The position numbers and the translations under genes are program-made. A stretch of 64,000 nucleotides of DNA from Mycobacterium sp. AZCC_0083 (GTDB taxonomy: Bacteria > Actinomycetota > Actinomycetes > Mycobacteriales > Mycobacteriaceae). The DNA is taken from contig NZ_JACHGP010000008.1 in the NCBI RefSeq assembly GCF_014202335.1, positions 124,001 through 188,000 on the forward strand, read 5' to 3'. Below the pieces are notes generated by a model. It had not been told where the DNA came from, did not search any database, and was given only the letters and a program-made list of their open reading frames with translations. Of the stretch, positions 54,164 to 61,724 are shown one piece after another. Each line of letters opens with the position of its first letter. Position 1 is the stretch's first letter.

Positions 54164-54454
54164 GATGCCCCCGGAGGTGGATCAGTTGCCGGAATGGATT
54201 CCGGTACTCAAACGGTAGCCCCGGACAACGCATAAGGAAATGGGGGATTACCCTTGGCTTCTACGTGGATGACGTCGTCGGACCAGAGCGGTAATTGACG
54301 CTGCCACATAGTAATTGACGTTGCGGTAACAATTCGTTGATGGTTTGGCCACGTGCCCACTGGCGGCGCCACGGCCGAAAGGCAGACCGACTACGAGCTG
54401 CTCCCGTACTAACGCCGGTCAATGACACTAGTTAGCTAGAATTGCAAACGCGTG
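54164..54454. other. Intergenic region with paired direct repeats
   Basis: About 290 bases between the small gene (read away to the left) and the SRPBCC gene's 3' end. No gene is seen. It contains the tandem motif listed at 54291-54324 and may supply the promoter for the small gene. Confidence 0.5.
54291..54324. repeat. Two GTAATTGACG direct repeats, 20 bases apart
   Basis: GTAATTGACGCTGC (54291-54304) and GTAATTGACGTTGC (54311-54324) match at 13 of 14 bases and are spaced exactly 20 bases start to start, about two DNA turns, so a protein dimer could bind both on one face. Confidence 0.6.
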
Positions 54455-54910
54455 TCACGCCCGTTGGGCGACCTCTGCGTGAGCGATCAAGCGCCCGGCG
54501 AGGTTTCCGAGAAATCGTGTGAGATAGCGCCGCCACAGGATTCCGGTGCCTGGGATCCGTTCGGTGAACTCACCGGACCACGTCACGGTCAGCATCCCCT
54601 CGGTTCCGGCAGTGAGTACGACCCGGGCTCGGTAGTCCTTGACGGGCCAGTTGGCGAGAATCCGGTACCCGTGCAGCACCGGTCGTTCGTCATCGGTGAT
54701 CTGCTCCGCCGTTTTGAAGCGGTGAGTTCCGACCAGGCGGACGCGACCCACTACCGAATCATCGGTGGGGGACACCTCGCGCCAACCCGAGAACGAGATG
54801 GGCGAGCCGGCCCAGTCCTTCCACGTCTTGGCATCGCGCAGGAGATCGAAGGCGGTCTCAGCATTTGCGTGACCGCTGCGTTCGACCGACAGGGAATATG
54901 AACGAGCCAT
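54455..54910 (-). CDS. SRPBCC-family protein (polyketide cyclase/START-like)
   Basis: 151 residues from an ATG with GGAGG five bases upstream. The fold of the Bet v 1/START-like class is suggested by ETAFDLLRDAKTWKDWAG near residue 18, VGRVRLVGT, and a long C-terminal helix YLTRFLGNLAGRLIAHAEV. These proteins bind hydrophobic ligands or carry out cyclase-type reactions. It is divergent from the TetR gene across a short region with a strong inverted repeat, so it is probably that regulator's target. Confidence 0.88.
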   Translation of the reverse strand: MARSYSLSVERSGHANAETAFDLLRDAKTWKDWAGSPISFSGWREVSPTDDSVVGRVRLVGTHRFKTAEQITDDERPVLHGYRILANWPVKDYRARVVLTAGTEGMLTVTWSGEFTERIPGTGILWRRYLTRFLGNLAGRLIAHAEVAQRA

Positions 54911-54935
54911 CGAGTCCTCCTATGATTGGTACGCG

Positions 54936-54958
54936 ATAATAGAACAGCGCTCTATTAT
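54936..54958. promoter_or_regulatory. Probable TetR operator
   Basis: ATAATAGA (54936-54943) and TCTATTAT (54951-54958) are perfect 8-base inverted arms with a 7-base spacer, in the 68-base gap between the divergent SRPBCC and TetR genes. Size, symmetry and place fit a TetR-family operator controlling both directions. Confidence 0.8.
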
Positions 54959-54978
54959 ATTTCAAGAAGGGAGGCGGA

Positions 54979-55596
54979 GTGGCCGACGACTTCCAACGCG
55001 CCCGCACACCCGAACAACGAGGGGAGCGCGTCACCGAAATCCACAGGGCGGTAGTGGAGTTACTCGGCGATACGCCTGTTGATCAGATCAGCTTGCGGAT
55101 GGTGGCCACCAGAGTCGGCCTCGCGGCGAGCAATGTGCTTCGCCATGCGGGATCGCGCGAGGAGTTGTTCCTCGACGTGATGGATGAGCAATACGTCGCC
55201 TGGATTGCGGATCTCTCCGCAGATCTGAACCACCTCGGCACGCCAGCCCCGGTCGACGCAGTCGCCACGCTGATCGCCACGTCCCTGCTGGGCCGGACCA
55301 CGCTGCACCGACTCATCGAGGCATCCCCCGAACTTCTACGCCACACCGCTTCGCGTTCCGGCGCGCGAAACCGCATCCAAGGCGAACGCAACTGTGCCGC
55401 ACTCACGACGCTCGTCGAAGCTGCGCTCGGTACCAGCTTCAACGAATCCGATCGGCTCTACTTCGTCGCCGGACTGCACGCCGTCGTGAGTGCAGCAGGC
55501 GCGTGGTCACGCCAAACGTTGTTCCCCGTCGAAGCGGAGCGGATCATTCAAGATCTGCTGGCAATTCTGTTGGCAGGCTTGGTCTCTCGGGTGTGA
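54979..55596 (+). CDS. TetR/AcrR-family transcriptional regulator
   Basis: 205 residues from a GTG with GGGAGG four bases upstream. The N-terminal helix-turn-helix is ISLRMVATRVGLAASNVLRHAGSREELF (about residues 36-63), with the family's preceding helix RVTEIHRAVVELLGD. The C-terminal ligand domain is helical and unspecific. It probably represses itself and the divergent SRPBCC gene through the dyad at 54936. The ligand is unknown. Confidence 0.93.
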   Translation: MADDFQRARTPEQRGERVTEIHRAVVELLGDTPVDQISLRMVATRVGLAASNVLRHAGSREELFLDVMDEQYVAWIADLSADLNHLGTPAPVDAVATLIATSLLGRTTLHRLIEASPELLRHTASRSGARNRIQGERNCAALTTLVEAALGTSFNESDRLYFVAGLHAVVSAAGAWSRQTLFPVEAERIIQDLLAILLAGLVSRV

Positions 55597-55599
55597 GCA

Positions 55600-55925
55600 C
55601 TCCGCCAGCCTGCGTGCAGGAACTCACGCGCCGGCGCGGACCCGTTGTGTGTCAACGCGATCCGGTACCACTGCGCTGCCTCGGGCAGACGCCCGGAGCG
55701 CCGAAGGAGATCGGCCCGGATCGTGGCGACCGTGCCCGACCGCGCCAGCCGTGGATCGTCGGCAACGTCGTCCAGCGCCGATAGCCCGGCCTCGAAGCCG
55801 TCGCGAAACCGACGGCGAGTGCGCGGTTGGCCCGTGCGACCGGTGAGTCGGCCTTCCCGACCGGACGGATTCGATACCCGAGGAGCTCCGCGAAGCGCTC
55901 CTCAAGATCCGCGCCGACACTGCGT
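55600..55925 (-). pseudogene. C-terminal remnant of an ECF sigma factor (DUF6596/ECF42-like)
   Basis: Two frames joined by a single-base shift near 55800 read DSPVARANRALAVGFA and then DGFEAGLSALDDVADDPRLA, followed by TIRADLLRRSGRLPEAAQWY. This is the TPR-like C-terminal extension of ECF sigma factors of the DUF6596 type. The sigma-2 and sigma-4 domains are missing, so it cannot work as a sigma factor. It lies between the TetR gene and the LuxR-type gene. Confidence 0.8.
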
Positions 55926-55947
55926 ACCAACGTGCTCCAAGCCGAGG

Positions 55948-58761
55948 CTACTGACTCTCAGCGTGTGGAATCGTGACAGTCCCGAACGTTGGGCTATCAG
56001 CAGCCAATTGGCTCATCCATTCGCCGAGTTCGGTGCGTGAATGAATGTCCAGTTTGCGGTAGATGCGGGTCAGGCTCGCTTCGACAGTCTTGTGGCTGAT
56101 TGCGAGCGCCGCAGCCACCTCGCGGTTGGTCATGTCAGAGGCAGCGAGTTCGGCGACGCAATGTTCCGATGGGGTCAGTCGCACGTATTGGGTTGGGTCG
56201 CTCTTGGTGGCGGCCAGTTCGTCGCGGGCGCGCTTGGCCCACAACGGCGTTCCCATGTCCTCGAACTCGCGCAACGCCTCGCCCAAGGTAACTGTTGCGA
56301 CCTTCTTGAGGCTCTGCCGGCGTTGGAGGTGCCCGAGCAGAAGCTGCGTGCGCGCGAACTCGAACGGCATTGGGAGCCGGTCGTGTTCGGCCATTGCTTG
56401 CTGCGCCATGCGGATGGCACCATCGACGTCACCTTGGGCGGCCAACCACATGCTGCGGCAGCGCGCGCCGGTCGCCAGCATCCACGGTCGGTCGAGTCGG
56501 CGGCCGTTGTGTTCCAGTGCATCGATCAGTGGTACGGCTTCGGAAGTGTGGCCTAATGCGATCATTGCCTCGACGGCATCGGGGATGAATGCGGCGATGA
56601 CAATCTCGGTGCCAGGCAGAGCACTGAACCGCGCGATCAGCGGCCGCAGGGTCGTCAGTGCTCCGGCGTAATTGCCCAGCGAGACGTCGATAAATCCGAG
56701 CGTCGCGACTGGTAGGTCTGCGAGTCGCGTTGAGCCGCAGCGGATCGCGCCCTCGATCGCGGCATGAGCATCGGCGCGGGCGGCGCGTTCACGCCCGGTG
56801 TACGCGGCGACGACCGCCCGGGCAGCGTGGGCAATGACCGCCATATGATTGCCACCGAGTTGCTGGGCACGCTCCATCGCATCCTCGGCCGTCAGTGCGG
56901 CCGCGGCGTAGTCGGCCCGCCAAGTGTCGATCAACGTGCTGTGGAGATCGACGAACATGATGTGGCTGTCGGCGCCGCGCTCGATGCAGCGATTCTTCAC
57001 GGCAAGCATCTGAGTGCTGGCCTCGTCCAGGCGTCCAGTCCAGGCCAGTGCCAGTGCATTGACGGCGCTGGCGCTGAACGGAAGTGAAACGTCGATGCCG
57101 GGGTCTTCCAGTTCCAGCGCGTCCTGCAGGCTGCGATCGTCGATACCCTGCCCGCATACGAGGCCGACATTCACCAACATCGCGCGTGCTTGACTGGTCA
57201 AGGCAGGTAGGCCGAGTTCCTCAGCCAACGTCGCTGCTCGTAGCGCGTTGTGCAATGACTCGTCATACTCCCCGGTGTTGAGTTGGGCATGCGACAGTAG
57301 GAGAAGGCTCTGCACCAGCATCGTGGGGTCGGTCGCGGCGTCGACTTTCACGCCTCGTAAGAGGTCGGCAGCGTGCGTAAAGCTGTTGTCGTACATACGC
57401 ATTTCAGCAAGCAGGTTGACGGCCGTCGCTCTGAGCGGGCCTGGCGGCAGCTGGCTGACCATGGGTTCGAGTGCTGAGCGGGCAGGTCCGGTGTTGCCAG
57501 CCTGGAAATGGTGCGCGGCGGCGCGGATCCGGCGTTCGGGGGTGTCACCGCCGACACGGATCGCCAAGTCGACGAGTTCAGCGGCGGCAGCCGGCGCTCC
57601 GCGAGTCCGCGCCGCGTCCGCGGCGGAATCCAGGGCCTGCAGCGTCGCGGGGTCCGAGCTGACCGTCGCGAGTGCGAGATGTCTGGCCTTCAGTTCGGGT
57701 AGGGACTCGACGTCGGCTAGCGCCCGATGCATCCTGCGCCGCCGAATTGGACCGGCGTCGGCGTATACGCCTTGTGCCAGCAGCTGGTGGCTGAACCGCA
57801 CCCGGTTGCCGTGGATACCGATGATGCCCTTGTCTTCGACCGGTTCGAGCAGCTCGACAGTGCGCGCTGTGGTGGTTCCGGTGGCCTGCGCGAGCAGGTC
57901 GACGGTGGGATCGCACACACATGCCGCGGCTAGCAACACATCCCGGACGTCGCCTTCGAGCTGGCCTATCCGATCACGCATCAGTTCGGCTAGCGGGGCA
58001 GGTAACACTGGTTCGGCGGTCGGTGACTGGATGTTGGCCGCGCGCGCCAGCTCCAGCGCGTAGGACGGGTTGCCGTGAGAGATCTCGGCGATCCGGACCG
58101 TCGTCGGGCGAGGAAGTGAGTGACCCAAGCGGTCGGAAATCAAGGTGTGCAGTGCACCAATGCGTATCGGCCCCAAGCGGATTCGCTCGATCCCCTCCTG
58201 TCTGGCCAGCCGCAGCCAGGAAGCCGTTGTTTCGGTGTTGTCGAGCCCAGAGCTCTCGGTGAACAGCACGCCAATCCGTCGGTCGAGGCGACGCGCGACG
58301 AACGCGATGACACTCTGGCTGGACGCGTCCATCCATTGCACATCATCGATGGCGACCAGCACCGGTGACTTGGCCGCCAGGCGCTCGACGATCGAAAGGA
58401 TTGTCGTGCCGACGACCCGATGGTCGCCCGGGGGATTTCCGCCGTGGCTCCCCAGCAGCACACGATCCATTGCCATTCGCTGGACCTCGGGCAATTCGTT
58501 CAGTGCTGTGCAGTCGACATCGCTGATTAGGTCGGCAACAACGGCATAAGGGAGCTCCCACTCGACCTGACTTGGCCGAGCCGAGTAGACCCGAAACCCG
58601 CGCTCCCGCGCCTGCTGCGTTGCCGCCGACCACAGCGTGGTCTTGCCGATGCCGGCCTCGCCGTCGATCACCAGCCCCGACGGGCGCTCAGCCATCGACG
58701 TCAAGAAGTCGGCAACTGCTCGCAACTCGGCCGAACGGCCGACGAGTCGTCCCCCAGACAT
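55948..58761 (-). CDS. LuxR-type transcriptional regulator with AAA ATPase domain (LAL family)
   Basis: 937 residues from ATG at 58761 (GTG one codon upstream possible). N-terminal ATPase: LVGRSAELRAV, Walker A DGEAGIGKTTLW near residue 35, Walker B VLVAIDDVQWMDASS near residue 140. The middle is a long helical, TPR-like region. The C-terminal LuxR helix-turn-helix reads LTPSEHCVAELAASDMTN then REVAAALAISHKTVEASLTRIYRKL (about 870-920). MalT-like regulators of this build bind an inducer and activate transcription. The nearest possible targets are the surface-acylation genes to the right, but this is not shown. Confidence 0.93.
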   Translation of the reverse strand: MSGGRLVGRSAELRAVADFLTSMAERPSGLVIDGEAGIGKTTLWSAATQQARERGFRVYSARPSQVEWELPYAVVADLISDVDCTALNELPEVQRMAMDRVLLGSHGGNPPGDHRVVGTTILSIVERLAAKSPVLVAIDDVQWMDASSQSVIAFVARRLDRRIGVLFTESSGLDNTETTASWLRLARQEGIERIRLGPIRIGALHTLISDRLGHSLPRPTTVRIAEISHGNPSYALELARAANIQSPTAEPVLPAPLAELMRDRIGQLEGDVRDVLLAAACVCDPTVDLLAQATGTTTARTVELLEPVEDKGIIGIHGNRVRFSHQLLAQGVYADAGPIRRRRMHRALADVESLPELKARHLALATVSSDPATLQALDSAADAARTRGAPAAAAELVDLAIRVGGDTPERRIRAAAHHFQAGNTGPARSALEPMVSQLPPGPLRATAVNLLAEMRMYDNSFTHAADLLRGVKVDAATDPTMLVQSLLLLSHAQLNTGEYDESLHNALRAATLAEELGLPALTSQARAMLVNVGLVCGQGIDDRSLQDALELEDPGIDVSLPFSASAVNALALAWTGRLDEASTQMLAVKNRCIERGADSHIMFVDLHSTLIDTWRADYAAAALTAEDAMERAQQLGGNHMAVIAHAARAVVAAYTGRERAARADAHAAIEGAIRCGSTRLADLPVATLGFIDVSLGNYAGALTTLRPLIARFSALPGTEIVIAAFIPDAVEAMIALGHTSEAVPLIDALEHNGRRLDRPWMLATGARCRSMWLAAQGDVDGAIRMAQQAMAEHDRLPMPFEFARTQLLLGHLQRRQSLKKVATVTLGEALREFEDMGTPLWAKRARDELAATKSDPTQYVRLTPSEHCVAELAASDMTNREVAAALAISHKTVEASLTRIYRKLDIHSRTELGEWMSQLAADSPTFGTVTIPHAESQ

Positions 58762-58764
58762 CAC

Positions 58765-58938
58765 GCGTTCCCCGATCTAACAAGTCCCCCCCGGACATCA
58801 GATCAATTGTCGCATCCGTCAACGCGGTTGGTGGCGGAATCCAATTCGGAACCTGCAGCAACGTCGAAATTGCGGGGCCGGATGGCGGCGGCGGCACTTC
58901 AGCGCCCGTCCGGCATAGGGGTATCGGAGCGGAAATGC
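58765..58938. other. Start of the divergent intergenic region 58765-59085
   Basis: This 320-base gap separates the LuxR-type gene (leftward) from the secreted protein gene (rightward). The first part shows nothing clear; the second part holds the operator-promoter at 58939-58982 and the ribosome site of the gene at 59086. Confidence 0.5.
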
Positions 58939-58982
58939 TAGGGAAACACCCGCTTCCAGGCCTACCGGTACGCGGCTAGATT
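58939..58982 (+). promoter_or_regulatory. Promoter with shared upstream motif (copy 1)
   Basis: TAGGGAAACACCCG (58939-58952) is followed by a -35-like TTCCAG (58954-58959), a 17-base spacer and -10 TAGATT (58977-58982). The identical 14-base motif occurs at the same distance from a -10 box at 61502. It probably drives the secreted protein and acyltransferase genes. Confidence 0.6.
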
Positions 58983-59085
58983 CATACCGCGTGCCTACCG
59001 ACTCCGCAAGCTTGAGACGCCGAGAACGGTTGCGGCGGAACGGCGCCGGATTGGCGGGCATATGCCGCTAGGGGAGGGGTTCCTG

Positions 59086-59556
59086 ATGGGGAGTTTGGTC
59101 GTGCGCATCCTGGGTGCCGTTGGCGCCGCGATACTTTCGGTGACCGTGTTCGGATCCGGCGTCGCTTCTGGGGACCCGTATACGGGCAAAACCTACGACG
59201 AAGCCGCAGCTACGATCTCCAAGTACAACGGCAACGCCGTCATCGGTGCGGTGAATGGCGATCAGCTTGCGACAGGTGACTGCATCGTCACCAGTTCGCA
59301 CAAGTCGAAATTCCTCAATTCCAGCGGTAAAAACGATCGGGCAAAAGATATCGTCCTCAACCTGAACTGTAACAACAAGGTCGCCGAGCCGGGCCATCCA
59401 GGCAACTCGGCGATGAGTCCGCAAGGTTTGAAGGCGAAAAAGGACATACAAGCCGCGGCCACCATCAACAAGAATCCCGCGCTATGCCAGAAGAGTGAGG
59501 ACTTCGCGACATGGTGCGAGGTTGTCTGCAAGCGCTCTGGCCTTTGTGAAGTCTGA
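59086..59556 (+). CDS. Secreted hypothetical protein
   Basis: 156 residues from the ATG at 59086, with GGGAGGGG about five bases upstream; an ATG at 59062 is in frame but has no such site. The signal peptide is cleaved near ASG-DPY (about residue 28). The mature part has GKTYDEAAATISKYNGNAVIGAVNGDQL, a CIVTSS motif and LNLNCNNK, a pattern seen in several mycobacterial secreted proteins. Six cysteines in the mature part suggest disulfides. Function unknown. It lies 60 bases before the acyltransferase gene and may share its promoter. Confidence 0.85.
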   Translation: MGSLVVRILGAVGAAILSVTVFGSGVASGDPYTGKTYDEAAATISKYNGNAVIGAVNGDQLATGDCIVTSSHKSKFLNSSGKNDRAKDIVLNLNCNNKVAEPGHPGNSAMSPQGLKAKKDIQAAATINKNPALCQKSEDFATWCEVVCKRSGLCEV

Positions 59557-59616
59557 TTAGCCAGCGCACACCTCGGCCCTACCGAACAAGAACCGCAAAT
59601 CAGGCAGGGGGAGTCA

Positions 59617-60711
59617 GTGCCAGCCTTGCCACGCTCCAAATTCGATGGCATCCAGTCGCTGCGATTCGTCGCCGCGCTACTCGTCGTTGTCACCCATTCG
59701 ACGTTCTATGCCGGGGAGCGGCTCGATTCCAGCATCCGGACCTGGGACTTCGGCGCGGTCGGTGTCGACATCTTCTTTGTAATCAGCGGGTTCGTGATGA
59801 TGATCTCGACCGGGGGGCTCACCGGGGCGAAGGACGGCTGGAAGTACTTCGGCATGCGCCGGCTCGTCCGTATCGTGCCGATGTACTGGATCGCCACCAC
59901 GGTCAAGTTGCTGACGCTGATCGCGCTTCCGTCTGCGGTTCTGCATGCTCAGCTTGACCCGGGAAAAACGATTCTCTCGTACCTGTTCCTGCCGTCGCGC
60001 AACTTCGAGGGACGCGTCGAACCACTTCTAGGTGTGGGTTGGACGCTGACTTTCGAGATGTTCTTCTATTTCGTCTTCACCATCGCACTGCTCATGCGAG
60101 CGAAGCCCATTTGGTTCTGCGCGATCGTCTTGTCTCTCTGCGCTCTTGGCAACATCGTGCGCCCCGACGAGTGGGCGCCAGCGCTGGTGTACCTGAACCC
60201 AATCGTGCTCTACTTCCTGGTCGGCATGATCGTGGGGCAGTGGGTGAAGGACGGATCCATTCGCCGCCTTCTGATTTGGATGTCGTACGTTGTCGCTCTC
60301 TGGCTCGTCGTCCCGCTCGCCGACGGCGAGTTCTCGGGAAACGATCTCTCCTTGCTGATTCGCCACATCTCCGTGGCCGTGCTCATCATCGTCGTGGTAG
60401 CGGGCGAACCTTGGATCAGCGGGCGTGTGCCAAGACCGGTCACCTACATGGGCGACGCGTCGTACAGCCTGTACCTTTACCATCCGCTGGTCGCACCCAT
60501 CGTGCCGGTTGCCATGGGAATGATCGGGTTCCGGATGGGCGGGCTATCGGTTGTCCTGTCGATTCTCGCTGCTGTGATCGGGGCGGCGCTCATCTTCCGC
60601 TTCGTCGAGCGGCCCATCACCCGCTACCTCCAAGCAAGGCTTCCCTACGTGCGCCGGCACGGGGTCGCGACCATCGAACCAGTCCCCACTCCGGATCCCG
60701 TCAAGCGGTAG
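59617..60711 (+). CDS. Acyltransferase family 3 membrane protein (OafA-like)
   Basis: 364 residues from a GTG with AGGGGG upstream. About ten membrane helices. The family start DGIQSLRFVAALLVVVTHS carries the conserved Arg and catalytic His, and VDIFFVISGFVMM and RRLVRIVPMYW follow. The end has YMGDASYSLYLYHPL. These enzymes O-acylate exported glycans or other surface molecules using acyl-CoA. No SGNH domain is attached, unlike the gene at 61725. It converges with the methyltransferase gene. Confidence 0.93.
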   Translation: MPALPRSKFDGIQSLRFVAALLVVVTHSTFYAGERLDSSIRTWDFGAVGVDIFFVISGFVMMISTGGLTGAKDGWKYFGMRRLVRIVPMYWIATTVKLLTLIALPSAVLHAQLDPGKTILSYLFLPSRNFEGRVEPLLGVGWTLTFEMFFYFVFTIALLMRAKPIWFCAIVLSLCALGNIVRPDEWAPALVYLNPIVLYFLVGMIVGQWVKDGSIRRLLIWMSYVVALWLVVPLADGEFSGNDLSLLIRHISVAVLIIVVVAGEPWISGRVPRPVTYMGDASYSLYLYHPLVAPIVPVAMGMIGFRMGGLSVVLSILAAVIGAALIFRFVERPITRYLQARLPYVRRHGVATIEPVPTPDPVKR

Positions 60712-60748
60712 CATCGTCGCCGGCGCGACCAGTGCAACTGCGATCCCA

Positions 60749-61366
60749 CTACCGGGCGTAGCGCGCAAGGAAGGTGGGGCTCCAGGGCCAACCCGACACC
60801 TCCACTCCTGCCGGTAGCAGAACACGGAATTCACGCAGTGATAACAACCTGGTGAACTCGCGCTGGTGTTTTCGGCGCCATGACGGCAGCCAATGAAGGA
60901 ACAGGGCGTGGGTGTGTGACTCCACCGGAAACCACTTGTTTGGCGTTGTAATCACCCAACAGCGAGCAACGCGGGTCATTTCATCAACCATCTGGCGTTG
61001 CTCGTGCTCTCCACCAACGTGTTCGATGATCGCGTTCGCCAGAGCGAAATCGACGTAGTCGTCTTCGAACGGCATGTCGCGGGCGTCGGCGATCATGAAC
61101 GGGTGCTCGGTGATCTGTGACGGCACGATGTTGATGCCCATTTTGATCTCGTAGCGGTCGGCAATCCGCCGTTCCACAATGCCCTCGTGGGACATCAAGC
61201 GTTCGTCGTCGTGCTCGTGCCCGGTCGCGCCCACGAGCAGTACGTCTTTCACGTTCTCCGTACCGAGGAAGGCGAGGATCGCGTCAGCCTTCCGGCGGCG
61301 GTTCAGCTTGCTATATGTCAGCGCCGCTTCACGCACGACTCTCTTGAAACGGGTCGCCACCGACAA
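60749..61366 (-). CDS. SAM-dependent methyltransferase (type 11-like)
   Basis: 205 residues from a TTG with GGGGGTGG five bases upstream (GTG at 61360 also possible). The core includes DVLLVGATG in the SAM-loop position, MIADARDMPFEDDYVDFALANAIIEHV near residue 95 and the ARCWVITTPNKWFPVESHTHALF region, a pattern seen in methyltransferases of polysaccharide loci. It lies between two acyltransferase genes, on the other strand, and is probably part of the same surface-modification group. Confidence 0.82.
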   Translation of the reverse strand: MSVATRFKRVVREAALTYSKLNRRRKADAILAFLGTENVKDVLLVGATGHEHDDERLMSHEGIVERRIADRYEIKMGINIVPSQITEHPFMIADARDMPFEDDYVDFALANAIIEHVGGEHEQRQMVDEMTRVARCWVITTPNKWFPVESHTHALFLHWLPSWRRKHQREFTRLLSLREFRVLLPAGVEVSGWPWSPTFLARYAR

Positions 61367-61501
61367 GACACCACCCCCCTTTCAGCTTCTATCCGGATGA
61401 AGTTGTCCAGCAATCCTTTCAGACGGACGTCACATCGATACGCGAATTGGGGTTCCCCGAGAAGTGAACGCCGGCCGCGAGGAGCAGGTTGGCGCTAACC
61501 A
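61367..61501. other. Start of the divergent intergenic region 61367-61724
   Basis: This 358-base gap separates the methyltransferase (leftward) from the large acyltransferase (rightward). Nothing was recognised in the first 135 bases; the promoter motif at 61502 follows, then about 180 bases of apparent leader. Confidence 0.5.
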
Positions 61502-61544
61502 TAGGGAAACACCCGTTTCGTTGACCGTCCGCTCGCGATAGTGT
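61502..61544 (+). promoter_or_regulatory. Promoter with shared upstream motif (copy 2)
   Basis: TAGGGAAACACCCG (61502-61515) is followed directly by a -35-like TTTCGT (61516-61521), a 17-base spacer and -10 TAGTGT (61539-61544). It has the same layout as at 58939, within one base. It probably drives the acyltransferase gene at 61725 with a leader of about 170 bases. Confidence 0.6.
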
Positions 61545-61724
61545 CGATCGGCAACGGGGGCCCGTTCGGAGAGTCGTCCGGGTGCCGAGTTGACGGGGGA
61601 GGCGAATCATGAAGGGAAACTGCCTGCTTCGGGTTCGAAGTACACCGGGTTTGCGGCACTGATGCGATCGAGTTGAATTGGCTCCCAATTGCTTCTGCAG
61701 ACACACAGAACGCTTAGGGCGGTG

